Positions 15,585-24,258 of a DNA stretch of 41,199 bases are shown piece after piece (position 1 is the first letter of the stretch; every line of letters begins with the position of its first letter). The stretch covers positions 1 through 41,199 of the forward strand of contig JACRLJ010000130.1 of NCBI GenBank assembly GCA_016215105.1, written 5' to 3'. A program made the position numbers and the translations under genes. The stretch comes from Candidatus Hydrogenedentota bacterium (GTDB lineage: Bacteria; Hydrogenedentota; Hydrogenedentia; Hydrogenedentales; SLHB01). The notes under the pieces were generated by a model. That model ran no database searches and was not told the origin of the DNA. It was given only the letters and a program-made list of their open reading frames with translations.

Positions 15585-17534
15585 GTGTCGCGAAAGTTTG
15601 GCATAGTCATTTGGGCGCTGGTGATGGGCGGACTGAACGCGCCCGCCCAGGAAGTGCGTCCATTTGCGCTGACGGATATCAGCGGCCATTTTGAATTGCG
15701 TCTAAGGAGTGAACAAGAGTCGAGAATGCGTCAGGAATCGGCTACATCGTGGGAATCGGAAGAGTTGCAGATACGCGAAGGACTGCGTCTCGACTTGGAC
15801 GGCTACGTGTACCATCCCCGCTTCGTGAAATTTCAAGTGGGCGGACTTTTCGAGGGCGTCCAAGATCAGATCTCGGAATCGGGTGTAGACACCGAGCGCA
15901 ACAGCTTTCCTCTGAGCGGTGACTTCAATTTAACTTTTCTGGAGCAACACAAGGACACCTTAACCTTGTACGGCAGCCGAAAAGAGTTGGATGTCCACCA
16001 GGCGTTCGCCCGCACGTTTCCTCTTCAGAGCAATTCATTCGGGGCCTCGCTGAGCATTCGGAACTGGGAGAGCGTTCCCGTCGAGGTGTCCTATAGCCAC
16101 AATTCACAACAGGGAAGTGGCGCCGGGTCGGACATTAACCAGACCGATGACACGTTCGCCATTCGGACCCGCTATCACATTGGCGAGCGTTCCGAAGGGG
16201 ATGCGGAATACAGCATAACCCGGACCGAAGATCTGGCTTTTCTCCGGCTCTTCGAGTTTCAGCAAATCACCCTTAATAACACGACCTATCTGGACAACGA
16301 TCGCAAAATCCGGCTTACGGGGTTCGTTCGCGTGTTTGACCAAAGCGGCGACACGAATCTAACGACGTTCTCGGCCCGTGAGACACTTGATTGGCGGCAT
16401 ACCGATCGCCTGCAAACGCGTTATTACGTCATCTACGACGACACCGAGACCGGGGGCCAAAAAGTACAAGTTTGGGACACGGGCGCTTCGCTGACGCATC
16501 GGCTGTATGAAAGCCTGCAGACGAACGCCGGCGCATACGTGCGTTTCGAGGAAGCTAGCTTCGGTACCAGCACGACATACGGGGGCACACTGACGGAGGA
16601 CTATACCAAGAAACTTGGTGATTGGGGGCAATTGGGACTCGCGGCGCGCGGCTCCACCGAGATTATCGAGACCCAGCGGACTCAGACGACCGCGACGGTC
16701 AAGGGGGAGACGCACGTCTTGACGAGGGGTGAACCGGTGACCCTCGGTCATTCCGGTATAGACACCACATCCATCGTCGTCACGGACGAACGGGGAGTGC
16801 GAATCTACTCTCTTGCTCGGGACTATACGATCGTGCCCATCAGTGACCCACCGCAAATTCTACCTCTAGCGCTCGGAAACATACCGGACGGAGCTACGGT
16901 CAAGGTCAACTACCGGTACAACCTTTCGGGAAGCGGCACGGTTCTCACGAAGGGTGGCGAATTCGATGCGCGCCTCCGAGTCGGGCAGTGGTTGTCGGTC
17001 TACGGACGATACGGCAGAACGGAACAGAGCCAAGTCGAGGGTATCCCTGCCACGCGGCTGGAGTCGCTGCAGCAGTACGCGGTGGGCGGAGTGGTGACAT
17101 GGCGCTGGGTGACGGTTGGGGCTGAATACGAAGACCGCGAGTCTGTCTTTTCCCCGTCTACCTCGCTCTCGGAATGGGTGTCGGTATCCGGAACACTCTG
17201 GCGCCGCGTCCAGGCGCAAATCTCCGCGTCCCATCGCGAATCCACCTTTGGCGAACTCACTGGACGGACACTCGAGACGCTGGACGTGAACGCGATGCTG
17301 AGCGCGCAGATAACGGACCGGAGCCAAGTGACGATGGAAGCCGAATACCGGCAGCAAACCTGGGACTTCACCAACAGTTCCAACAACCTCGAGGGGTACG
17401 GCGTGCGAATGGGCTACTCCTGGCGCTACCGCAAGGTGGCGGTGGAGGCCAACGCGCGTCTTTCCAAGGTCGAGCAGCGAGGGCAGCAGGAAGAACAGAA
17501 CCGCTTTGATCTCGTTGTGCGAAGGGATTTCTAG
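15585..17534 (+). CDS. Outer-membrane beta-barrel, porin of a porin-cytochrome complex
   Basis: 649 residues: signal peptide (about 1-22, ending NAPAQ), then alternating hydrophilic/hydrophobic strands throughout with many Tyr/Trp/Arg-rich segments (LRLRSEQESRMR, RLDLDGYVYHPRF, WRYRKVAVEANARL) and a C-terminal phenylalanine in FDLVVRRDF, the usual outer-membrane barrel end signal. No plug or TonB box is visible, and the size would allow roughly 22-28 strands. Lying between a pentaheme lipoprotein and a propeller/multiheme pair, it is the best candidate for the barrel that sheathes a cytochrome across the outer membrane. The start is GTG 15585, with GGAG 10 bases upstream. There is no clear sequence similarity that I can name to MtrB or Geobacter OmbB, so orthology is not claimed. 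Confidence 0.85.
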   Translation: MSRKFGIVIWALVMGGLNAPAQEVRPFALTDISGHFELRLRSEQESRMRQESATSWESEELQIREGLRLDLDGYVYHPRFVKFQVGGLFEGVQDQISESGVDTERNSFPLSGDFNLTFLEQHKDTLTLYGSRKELDVHQAFARTFPLQSNSFGASLSIRNWESVPVEVSYSHNSQQGSGAGSDINQTDDTFAIRTRYHIGERSEGDAEYSITRTEDLAFLRLFEFQQITLNNTTYLDNDRKIRLTGFVRVFDQSGDTNLTTFSARETLDWRHTDRLQTRYYVIYDDTETGGQKVQVWDTGASLTHRLYESLQTNAGAYVRFEEASFGTSTTYGGTLTEDYTKKLGDWGQLGLAARGSTEIIETQRTQTTATVKGETHVLTRGEPVTLGHSGIDTTSIVVTDERGVRIYSLARDYTIVPISDPPQILPLALGNIPDGATVKVNYRYNLSGSGTVLTKGGEFDARLRVGQWLSVYGRYGRTEQSQVEGIPATRLESLQQYAVGGVVTWRWVTVGAEYEDRESVFSPSTSLSEWVSVSGTLWRRVQAQISASHRESTFGELTGRTLETLDVNAMLSAQITDRSQVTMEAEYRQQTWDFTNSSNNLEGYGVRMGYSWRYRKVAVEANARLSKVEQRGQQEEQNRFDLVVRRDF

Positions 17535-17579
17535 TAACGTGACGGACAATATGCGTGAGCGCCCAAGTGGAGAGTCAGG

Positions 17580-18641
17580 ATGAGCTCCGTATCCATACGA
17601 TCTGGTTCGAGAATCGTTGTGGCGGGTCTGTTTACAGCGGCGCTACTGACAGCGCTTTCGTGTCAGAACTTGCAGAAGACCACGGTAACCTGGGATACGC
17701 CTCCCGTGCAACTGGTTTGGCCGCAGCCCCCGGATCAGCCGCGTATCCAATGGCTGGGTTCCATTCACTCCGCAGCGGACATTGGTCAAAGCCGCGCCGT
17801 CGGGCAGGGGATAGTGGAACTGGTGTTCGGTAAGAAAGAGACAGATCTGGTTAAGCCCGTGGCGGTGGCAAAGAACAGCGCGGGGTTGCTTGTGGTGGCG
17901 GACCCCGGCGTTCCTACGGTGCATTTCTTTGACTTGGCGCAGAAGAAATACACGCGTCCCAAGCAGAAGCATTCGGCGTTGCTTCAGTCCCCCGTCGGAG
18001 TCGCCGTGTCAGATGACGGCGCAGTTTATGTCGCCGATTCTGTATCGAACGAGATTCTGGTCTTCAACGTCAAGGGCGAGTTGGTGAGTCAGTTCGGCAA
18101 GGGTATCTTGACGCGACCCACCGGGCTCGCGCTCAACGCGGCTCAGGATAGGCTTTTCGCGGTAGACACCGTGGGCAATCAGGTGGTGACGTTTGACCGC
18201 GCAGGAGGTAAGCTCAGCGCGTTTGGGCGGCGCGGCAACCAGCCAGGAGAATTCAACTACCCGACCTACGTCGCCACTACTCCATCTGGAGCGCTCTGCA
18301 TTTCGGATTCCCTCAATTTCCGGGTCCAGACATTTCAGCCCGACGGCACGCTGGTCACCAGTCTTGGTCAAGCGGGCGATGTGGCGGGTTCATTCACCCG
18401 GCCCAAGGGCGTGGCAAGCGATTCGGAAGGTCGCTTCTATATCGTGGACGCCGCATTCGAAAATGTTCAATTGTTCGACACGAAGGGGGCTTTTCTGTTG
18501 GCTTTTGGGGGATCAGGGAAAGGTCCAGGCGAATTCTGCCTGCCTGCCGCGCTTCACGTCGATTCAACCAACACGATTTGGGTGGCAGACTCTTTCAATC
18601 AGCGCGTGCAGGTCTTCCGTTTGTTGGAGAACTCGGTGTAA
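17580..18641 (+). CDS. Lipoprotein NHL beta-propeller
   Basis: 353 residues. Signal peptide with lipobox LTALSC (cysteine near 28) and then the conserved WPQPPDQPRIQWLGSIHSA segment, matching PQAPEQPRIQFL in the propeller at 13651. Six NHL blades follow (VGVAVSDDGAVYVADSVSNE, THGLAL-like repeats, GVASDSEGRFYIVDAAFENV, LHVDSTNTIWVADSFNQRV). Single cysteines besides the lipobox are not in heme motifs. GGAG 7 bases before ATG 17580 fixes the start. Its stop TAA shares one base with the ATG of the 12-heme cytochrome (TAATG), so the two are translationally coupled. It is likely an outer-membrane-anchored scaffold for the cytochromes; no enzymatic residues are visible. Confidence 0.88.
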   Translation: MSSVSIRSGSRIVVAGLFTAALLTALSCQNLQKTTVTWDTPPVQLVWPQPPDQPRIQWLGSIHSAADIGQSRAVGQGIVELVFGKKETDLVKPVAVAKNSAGLLVVADPGVPTVHFFDLAQKKYTRPKQKHSALLQSPVGVAVSDDGAVYVADSVSNEILVFNVKGELVSQFGKGILTRPTGLALNAAQDRLFAVDTVGNQVVTFDRAGGKLSAFGRRGNQPGEFNYPTYVATTPSGALCISDSLNFRVQTFQPDGTLVTSLGQAGDVAGSFTRPKGVASDSEGRFYIVDAAFENVQLFDTKGAFLLAFGGSGKGPGEFCLPAALHVDSTNTIWVADSFNQRVQVFRLLENSV

Positions 18642-20338
18642 TGATTCACCACAAGATGTTCGCTTTACTATTGATTGCCGTGACGCTGGGTCTCTCCGGC
18701 TCCGTGGCTTCTGCAGGGATTGTCAACACCAAGCATAATCTCTCCGCTACCGGGCCCGGTACCGTCAAAGCCCCCAGCGAGAGCGAGGTGTGTATCTTTT
18801 GCCACACCCCTCACAATTCCTCTCCAACCGTACCGTTGTGGAATCGTAATCTGCCGGTCCTCAATTACACGCCCTATTCCAGTTCGACGATGCAGTCCTC
18901 GCCGGGCCAGCCCACCCACGCGTCCAAACTGTGCCTCAGTTGCCACGATGGAACCATCGCGCTGGGTTCGGTGTTGAGCCGCCCCACCCCCATTTCGGTG
19001 TCGGGTTCCCTCTCGAACAAAGCCAATCTGGGAACAAATCTATCCGACGACCATCCCGTTTCATTCGCCTATGATTCCGCACTGGCGGCCAAGAACACCG
19101 AATTGGTCAATCCGGCCTTGCTCACTGGCAGCGTTCACTTGGACTCGCACGGCCAGCTTCAATGTACGACCTGCCATGATCCGCATTCCGATACCTATTC
19201 GAAGTTCTTGGTAGTGGACGGCTCCAACGGAGCCCTCTGCACCAAGTGCCATACCAAGTCCGGATGGACCGGCAGCGCGCACGCGACCTCTATTGCAACC
19301 TGGAACGGGATGGGTACAACCCCTTGGCCTCATACTACGTGGACGACGGTGGCGGCCAACGGTTGCGAGAATTGCCATGCGCCTCACGCCGCCGGTACGG
19401 CAAAGGAACTGCTGAACTATTCCACCGAGGAAGGAAACTGTCTTCCATGCCATAACGGTAACGTGGATCGCAAGAACATCTCCAATGAAGTGGCGAAGCC
19501 CTACCGGCATTCCTCATCGGCCTACTTTCAAGTACACGACCCGGTCGAGAACTTTTCAATGATGGCGCGTCACGTCGAGTGCCAGGACTGCCACAACCCG
19601 CACGCGGCCGTCGCCGGTACCGCCACCGCGCCGAACGTGAGCGGTCCGCTTACGAAGGTCGCCGGGGTAACGATGGCGGGGACGCGCACGGCAAATTCCA
19701 ACTACCAGTACGAAGTGTGTCTCCGCTGCCACGCGGATAACGCCAACGTTCCGGCGCCGAATATTGCTCGGGTAATTTTGCAGCCCAATATCCGATTGAA
19801 ACTGCAAACCACCAATCCCTCGTTTCACCCGGTGCTAGGTCCGAGAAACAATACCGAAGTCACCAGCCTGATTTCGCCGTGGACCTCGTCGTCGTGGGTG
19901 TACTGCACGGACTGCCACAACAATGACTCCGGCCCGGGAGCGGGTGGTACAGGGCCGCGGGGTCCGCATGGCTCGACGTGGCGCTACCTCTTGGAGCGTC
20001 AGTATCTCACTGCGGATAACACCACCGAAAGCGTTCAGGCGTACGCCCTGTGTTACAAATGTCATGACCGCGCGAAGATTCTCGGGGACCAGACATTCCG
20101 CTACCACAACAAGCATATTGTAGGCGAACGGGCTCCGTGTTCGGCGTGTCATGACGCTCACGGGATCAGTTCCACCCAGGGTAACGCGACAAATAACTCG
20201 AATCTAATCAACTTCGACAAAACCATTGTCCTCAAAGAAACGTCAACGCAACGACTGGAGTTTCGAGATACGGGAGTGCGCCGAGGGCAGTGCTATCTGC
20301 TCTGTCATGGCGAAGCGCACAATCCATACAGCTATTGA
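18641..20338 (+). CDS. Exported multiheme cytochrome c, 11 CXXCH plus CX3CH
   Basis: 565 residues with signal peptide (about 1-25, GSVASAG). The first 210 residues repeat the tetraheme module seen at 12851 and 20374 (CIFCHTPHNSS, CLSCHDGTIA, DDHPVSFAYDSAL, CTTCHDPH, CTKCH). A long C-terminal half adds CENCHAPH, CLPCHNG, CQDCHNPH, CLRCHAD, CTDCHNND, CYKCHDR, CSACHDAH and the odd CYLLCHGEAH (CX3CH) near the end. That makes 11 canonical sites and one atypical one. ATG 18641 overlaps the upstream stop; a longer in-frame start inside the propeller gene lacks a signal peptide. The heme number, size and export suggest an extracellular or periplasmic conduit partner of the barrel. The tetraheme head may dock onto, or be exchangeable with, the small tetraheme proteins. 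Confidence 0.92.
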   Translation: MIHHKMFALLLIAVTLGLSGSVASAGIVNTKHNLSATGPGTVKAPSESEVCIFCHTPHNSSPTVPLWNRNLPVLNYTPYSSSTMQSSPGQPTHASKLCLSCHDGTIALGSVLSRPTPISVSGSLSNKANLGTNLSDDHPVSFAYDSALAAKNTELVNPALLTGSVHLDSHGQLQCTTCHDPHSDTYSKFLVVDGSNGALCTKCHTKSGWTGSAHATSIATWNGMGTTPWPHTTWTTVAANGCENCHAPHAAGTAKELLNYSTEEGNCLPCHNGNVDRKNISNEVAKPYRHSSSAYFQVHDPVENFSMMARHVECQDCHNPHAAVAGTATAPNVSGPLTKVAGVTMAGTRTANSNYQYEVCLRCHADNANVPAPNIARVILQPNIRLKLQTTNPSFHPVLGPRNNTEVTSLISPWTSSSWVYCTDCHNNDSGPGAGGTGPRGPHGSTWRYLLERQYLTADNTTESVQAYALCYKCHDRAKILGDQTFRYHNKHIVGERAPCSACHDAHGISSTQGNATNNSNLINFDKTIVLKETSTQRLEFRDTGVRRGQCYLLCHGEAHNPYSY

Positions 20339-20373
20339 TAGTTGAAACGGCTTTTCGATAAAGGAGAGTGCTC

Positions 20374-21039
20374 GTGAGAAAGATCATATCTGTCATCGTA
20401 ATTGCGTTGCTTCTGCAAGTCGCGGTTACCTCGCCCGTTTTGGGCGGCATAAGCCAGTCCCACCATGACTACAGCCGCGCGGGTTGGAGCGGCGGCGAAA
20501 TCTGTATCGTGTGTCACACGCCGCACAATGCCAATACGACGGTCGCGGACGCGCCCTTGTGGAATCGCGAAGTTAGCACGGCCACTTACACCGTGTACAC
20601 CAGTTCAACATTGAACGCCCTGCCCGGCCAGCCCAGCGGAAGTTCCAAGCTCTGTCTGTCGTGTCACGACGGGACCATAGCCGTTGACAGTTTCGCAGGG
20701 AAGACCGGTACCCGCTTTGCCGATTTCGGGAATTTCGGCACGGATCTTTCTCGACATCATCCAATCTCTTTTGCCTACGATAGCGCCTTGGCGTCCGAGG
20801 ACGGCAAACTTCACAACCCCGCGACAAAGGACTCGGGTCTCGGCGGAACCATCGAAACGGATCTGTTGGTAGACGGCCAACTCGAATGCACTTCGTGCCA
20901 TGACGTGCATGTTTCGCGCCATAGCGCGGGATGCGCCGGTTGCCACGCCGGTTCCGGTCATCCGTTCACAACGCGAAGTCTCTCGTTGAGGAAATCCAAT
21001 GCGGGCAGCGCGCTTTGTCTTACGTGCCATGCCAAATAA
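20374..21039 (+). CDS. Exported pentaheme cytochrome c, paralogue of the tetraheme protein
   Basis: 221 residues, signal peptide about 1-25 (SPVLGG). It keeps all four sites of the tetraheme family (CIVCHTPHNAN, CLSCHDGTIA, CTSCHDVH, C-terminal CLTCHAK) and has one additional heme motif, CAGCHAGSGH, inside a 20-residue insertion before the last site. GWSGGEIC, PLWNREVST and TYTVYTSSTLNA are nearly the same as in the 12851 protein. GTG 20374 is preferred because AAGGAG at 20361-20366 lies 7 bases upstream; GTG 20368 is also in frame. It follows the 12-heme gene by 35 bases and precedes the fusion cytochrome gene by 79, so it is probably in the same transcript. The insertion could alter heme packing or the subunit interface. 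Confidence 0.9.
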   Translation: MRKIISVIVIALLLQVAVTSPVLGGISQSHHDYSRAGWSGGEICIVCHTPHNANTTVADAPLWNREVSTATYTVYTSSTLNALPGQPSGSSKLCLSCHDGTIAVDSFAGKTGTRFADFGNFGTDLSRHHPISFAYDSALASEDGKLHNPATKDSGLGGTIETDLLVDGQLECTSCHDVHVSRHSAGCAGCHAGSGHPFTTRSLSLRKSNAGSALCLTCHAK

Positions 21040-21118
21040 GGGGATCAAAGTGCGGCGATCTGATAGAGCGGTCAATACGATACTACCGAAAATTGCGCGG
21101 AAAGGCGCGAGAGGACCT

Positions 21119-24058
21119 ATGAGATTAATCGCTGAGTTTGCGCTCCGGCGCTGTGTAGCGTACGTGCTCCTTGTGGCGGTCGTGGCTGCGGGCAATGCAG
21201 TGGCATTCGCCCAGGATGGAGCGCCGCGACCTCACCCCTATCAGTTGTCTGCGCCGGTGCGGATCACGTTTACTTCAGCCGGGGCCGTGCTGGTGTCCGA
21301 CCACCGGCTTCAGAAGATCCTGACGCTTGACAAGAACACCCTCGAACTTCGGAATGAATTCACTATCGCCGGAAGTCCGTCGGGGCTTGCCGTCGGCAAC
21401 GGCTTCTACTACGTGGGAAACGAGTCGGCAAAGCGCGTCGAGGTATACGATCAAGCCGGGACGTGGCAATACAATCTTGGCGGCGACTACACCATTCAAC
21501 AGCCGAACGATATCTCCGTGGACGCATCGAGCGGCCAGGTTTTCGTAGTTGACACCCAGAAGCGATGTGTCCGCGTGTTCGGGCGCGATGGGGCGTACGT
21601 GCGCTCGATTCCCGCTGGCGCCGCCGATCCGCTCGTGCTGGCCAACCCGACATGTGTCGCTTTGGACGAGACCCGCCAGGAAGTATTGGTCAGCGATTTC
21701 GGCGCGGAGGAAGCGAGCATTGGAGCGCGAGTCCAGATATTCAAGTACGATGGAACATATGCCGCCACGATTGCCGGAACGGACGCGGACCAGGGGACCC
21801 GGTTTTCCCGGCCGCAGGGGCTGGCCGCCGATGGGTACGGCCACGTGTTTCTCGTGGATAGTCTCTCCGGGTTGCTCCTCATTCTCGACCGAGAGACGGG
21901 CAAGCAATTGGGCAAATTCGGCGCCTTCGGCTCCGGCCCCGGCCAGTTGCTTCTACCCCTCGACCTTGTCATTGACCCCGTCTCCAAGGACGTTCTCGTT
22001 ACGAACAACCGGGCTCAGCGCATCGAAGTGTTCAACCAAGTGGCGGCGCAAGTTGCGGTTTCCCATGTAGGGGATGTCGACCTGTCAGGTTCCGCGAACG
22101 CAGTTGACGTGCAACTGGTGATCAATAAGGCGCTTGGCCTTGACATTGCCGGCAAGTACTATTGCGATGTTGATCAGTCCGGAAGTGTCGATGCCGTCGA
22201 CGTGCAACTCGTTACAAACGCCGCGTTGGGGCTCGTCATTGGCGCCAAAGGCAAAGCGGAAGGTTCGCCCGCCAAACCCGTAAGCACTACAAAAATGGCG
22301 CATGGAGTTTCGTCTCCAGCGACGGCCGGCGATTGGACGATGCTTGCGCTGGCTGGCGCGGTTATGATCGGTCGCTCGCGTGCGGGGTCAGGTCGAGCTG
22401 CGCGATGGGCGCGGCGGCCAAAGGTCGGGCGCCTTCTTGTGCCGGCCCTCATGGCGGGGATGTTCGCGGCTTCATCAGTGGCCTACGCCCAGACTTCTGT
22501 GCACGAATGCACGTACTGCCACGGTGTTTGGGAGCCTGGCGGACAGACCTTGTTGCACAACGCCGAGGTCGAAGTTCTCTGTCTTACCTGCCACGGTCCC
22601 GGCGGTATCTCGGTCCTCAAAGCCGATGTCCACACGAATCACGCGGGTAGCTCGCAGACGTTCCGCATGACCTGCACGGACTGCCACGACACGTACAACA
22701 ATCAGTTGAACTGGCACGGGGGCACGAACCTCAAGCTGGTCCTCTCCGAAATCGCGACGCCGAATAACGGCCCCCAGCAGGTAGCGTTCGAGAGTCTTGG
22801 CTCGACGGCCGGCGGCGCCACGCTGCATTCATTTGCTGACAACGACGAAGACGGTGACGGAATCTATGACGGCGTTTGCGAAACATGCCACACGCTCACC
22901 GGCAATCATCGCAACAACAGTACGGGCAACCATGCTCACTATGCGGGCCAGAACTGCACGTCGTGCCACCCGCATGACGGCTCCTTCTTGCCGGCGGGAG
23001 GCGCCTGCGACTCCTGTCACGGCGCGCCCCCAGCCACCGGGGCCCACTTGAAGCACTTTGGCGGCGTGGCCGGCTTGGCTACGTACGGTGGCGTCGAGAA
23101 TCTCTCGACCTCGACCGACTACGTATTCGATTGCGGCTCCTGTCACCCGATATCGTTCGACAAACACCGGAACGGCGTGGTGGATATTGAGCTCTACAAC
23201 GCTGCAGCGCCCGCCACGAGTTTGAAGGCCAGAAATCCGTCCAATGCATCCTACGTTCCTGGACAGACCACCTTCACCGACTCGAACGGGATCGACTACT
23301 CGCTTGGAACGTGTTCGAATGTCTATTGCCATAGCAAGACCAGTTGGTCTTCCCCGAACCCGATTTCTGATCCGCTGGTTGATTCTCTAACCGGTATATA
23401 CATCGGGGATGCCAACGGCAATCTTACGTACAACCCCTACACAGTCACGCAAAGCACCATCTATACCTCAATGGGGTGGGGCGACTCTCCGCTTACCTGC
23501 AACGGATGCCACCGCAACGGACCACAAAACTCGGCTCCGGGAGTCCAGGCCGGGGTCGGCGATTCCCACTCCTGGATAGATGAATACGGCTACGATAACC
23601 TTCATGCGTGGAATATGGGTTTTGATCCTCTGACGTGCCGAACGTGCCACTACGATACCGTGACCTCGAGCATGACGTGGACCCGCGATGCCAACGGTGT
23701 AGCTACGTACAGCGATGTTCCCATTGCCAATAAGGCAAAGCATGTCAATGGCGCAAAGGACGTTGCGTTTGATCGGATCGACCCAGTTGTCTACAACAGC
23801 ACGTTCAGTCTTGCGGCCAGTACGTACAACCCGGCGGACAAGACGTGTTCTTCCGTGCCTTGCCACGTGAGTCAAGCGAGACCGCAATGGGGTAAGCCCT
23901 ATCGTTGGTACACCAACGAATGCGACTACTGCCATCAATACAGCGGGAAGTTCCCGCCACCGCCTGCAAAGGCGGCTCTGGCGCCACATAAAGTGTCGCC
24001 AATCCATGCAGCTCCAGTGGCGCAAGACTGCAAGAAGTGCCACAGCGGAATTCGCTGA
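21119..24058 (+). CDS. Propeller-dockerin-multiheme cytochrome fusion protein
   Basis: 979 residues in one frame. Order: signal peptide (1-31, NAVAFAQ); NHL propeller (about 35-315); two dockerin-like calcium loops (GDVDLSGSANAVD near 318, CDVDQSGSVDAVD near 348); a short hydrophobic stretch with arginines (GDWTMLALAGAVMIGRSRAG, about 404-423) that looks like a C-terminal sorting signal; a basic segment and second hydrophobic stretch ending SSVAYAQ (about 438-458) that looks like a fresh signal peptide; then a heme domain with 11 CXXCH (CTYCH to CKKCH) and two CX4CH (CSNVYCH, CSSVPCH). CSNVYCH followed by CNGCH is the CxxxxCH...CXXCH pattern described from Geobacter. ATG 21119 has GAGGA just upstream. 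No stop or frameshift is visible at the junction. Read as one polypeptide, both functional halves would lie outside the membrane with the basic loop inside. Confidence 0.85.
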   Translation: MRLIAEFALRRCVAYVLLVAVVAAGNAVAFAQDGAPRPHPYQLSAPVRITFTSAGAVLVSDHRLQKILTLDKNTLELRNEFTIAGSPSGLAVGNGFYYVGNESAKRVEVYDQAGTWQYNLGGDYTIQQPNDISVDASSGQVFVVDTQKRCVRVFGRDGAYVRSIPAGAADPLVLANPTCVALDETRQEVLVSDFGAEEASIGARVQIFKYDGTYAATIAGTDADQGTRFSRPQGLAADGYGHVFLVDSLSGLLLILDRETGKQLGKFGAFGSGPGQLLLPLDLVIDPVSKDVLVTNNRAQRIEVFNQVAAQVAVSHVGDVDLSGSANAVDVQLVINKALGLDIAGKYYCDVDQSGSVDAVDVQLVTNAALGLVIGAKGKAEGSPAKPVSTTKMAHGVSSPATAGDWTMLALAGAVMIGRSRAGSGRAARWARRPKVGRLLVPALMAGMFAASSVAYAQTSVHECTYCHGVWEPGGQTLLHNAEVEVLCLTCHGPGGISVLKADVHTNHAGSSQTFRMTCTDCHDTYNNQLNWHGGTNLKLVLSEIATPNNGPQQVAFESLGSTAGGATLHSFADNDEDGDGIYDGVCETCHTLTGNHRNNSTGNHAHYAGQNCTSCHPHDGSFLPAGGACDSCHGAPPATGAHLKHFGGVAGLATYGGVENLSTSTDYVFDCGSCHPISFDKHRNGVVDIELYNAAAPATSLKARNPSNASYVPGQTTFTDSNGIDYSLGTCSNVYCHSKTSWSSPNPISDPLVDSLTGIYIGDANGNLTYNPYTVTQSTIYTSMGWGDSPLTCNGCHRNGPQNSAPGVQAGVGDSHSWIDEYGYDNLHAWNMGFDPLTCRTCHYDTVTSSMTWTRDANGVATYSDVPIANKAKHVNGAKDVAFDRIDPVVYNSTFSLAASTYNPADKTCSSVPCHVSQARPQWGKPYRWYTNECDYCHQYSGKFPPPPAKAALAPHKVSPIHAAPVAQDCKKCHSGIR

Positions 24059-24067
24059 ACTGGGTGA

Positions 24068-24108
24068 GCGCGGGAAGGGTGATTTCCATGAGTCACCCGT
24101 TCGCGCGC
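24068..24108 (+). terminator. Hairpin after the fusion cytochrome gene, possible terminator
   Basis: GGGTGA (24077-24082) pairs with TCACCC (24093-24098); flanking GCGCG and CGCGC can extend the stem with small bulges. It starts 9 bases after the stop codon. No T run follows, so termination is uncertain; it may instead stabilise the transcript end. Confidence 0.4.
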
Positions 24109-24258
24109 GATGCCGCGCCGGCCAGAACGCCGCCCATGGGCCACGGATTCTGGGCCATTTTGGAGAGCCGTGGGCGCCGTGGTAAACTGTGTGGCGGACA
24201 GATGGGGCCAAGATCAGGCGTATCGTAGTACGGTAGCGGTTTGTAATGGAGTTTGTGC

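Noticed and set aside
18578-18640. Longer start of the 12-heme cytochrome inside the propeller gene
   Set aside because: It repeats antisense-free out-of-frame propeller sequence; ATG 18641 starts the signal peptide and overlaps the stop.
20999-21118. Longer start of the fusion protein inside the pentaheme gene
   Set aside because: The stretch reads the neighbour in another frame; the signal peptide begins at 21119.
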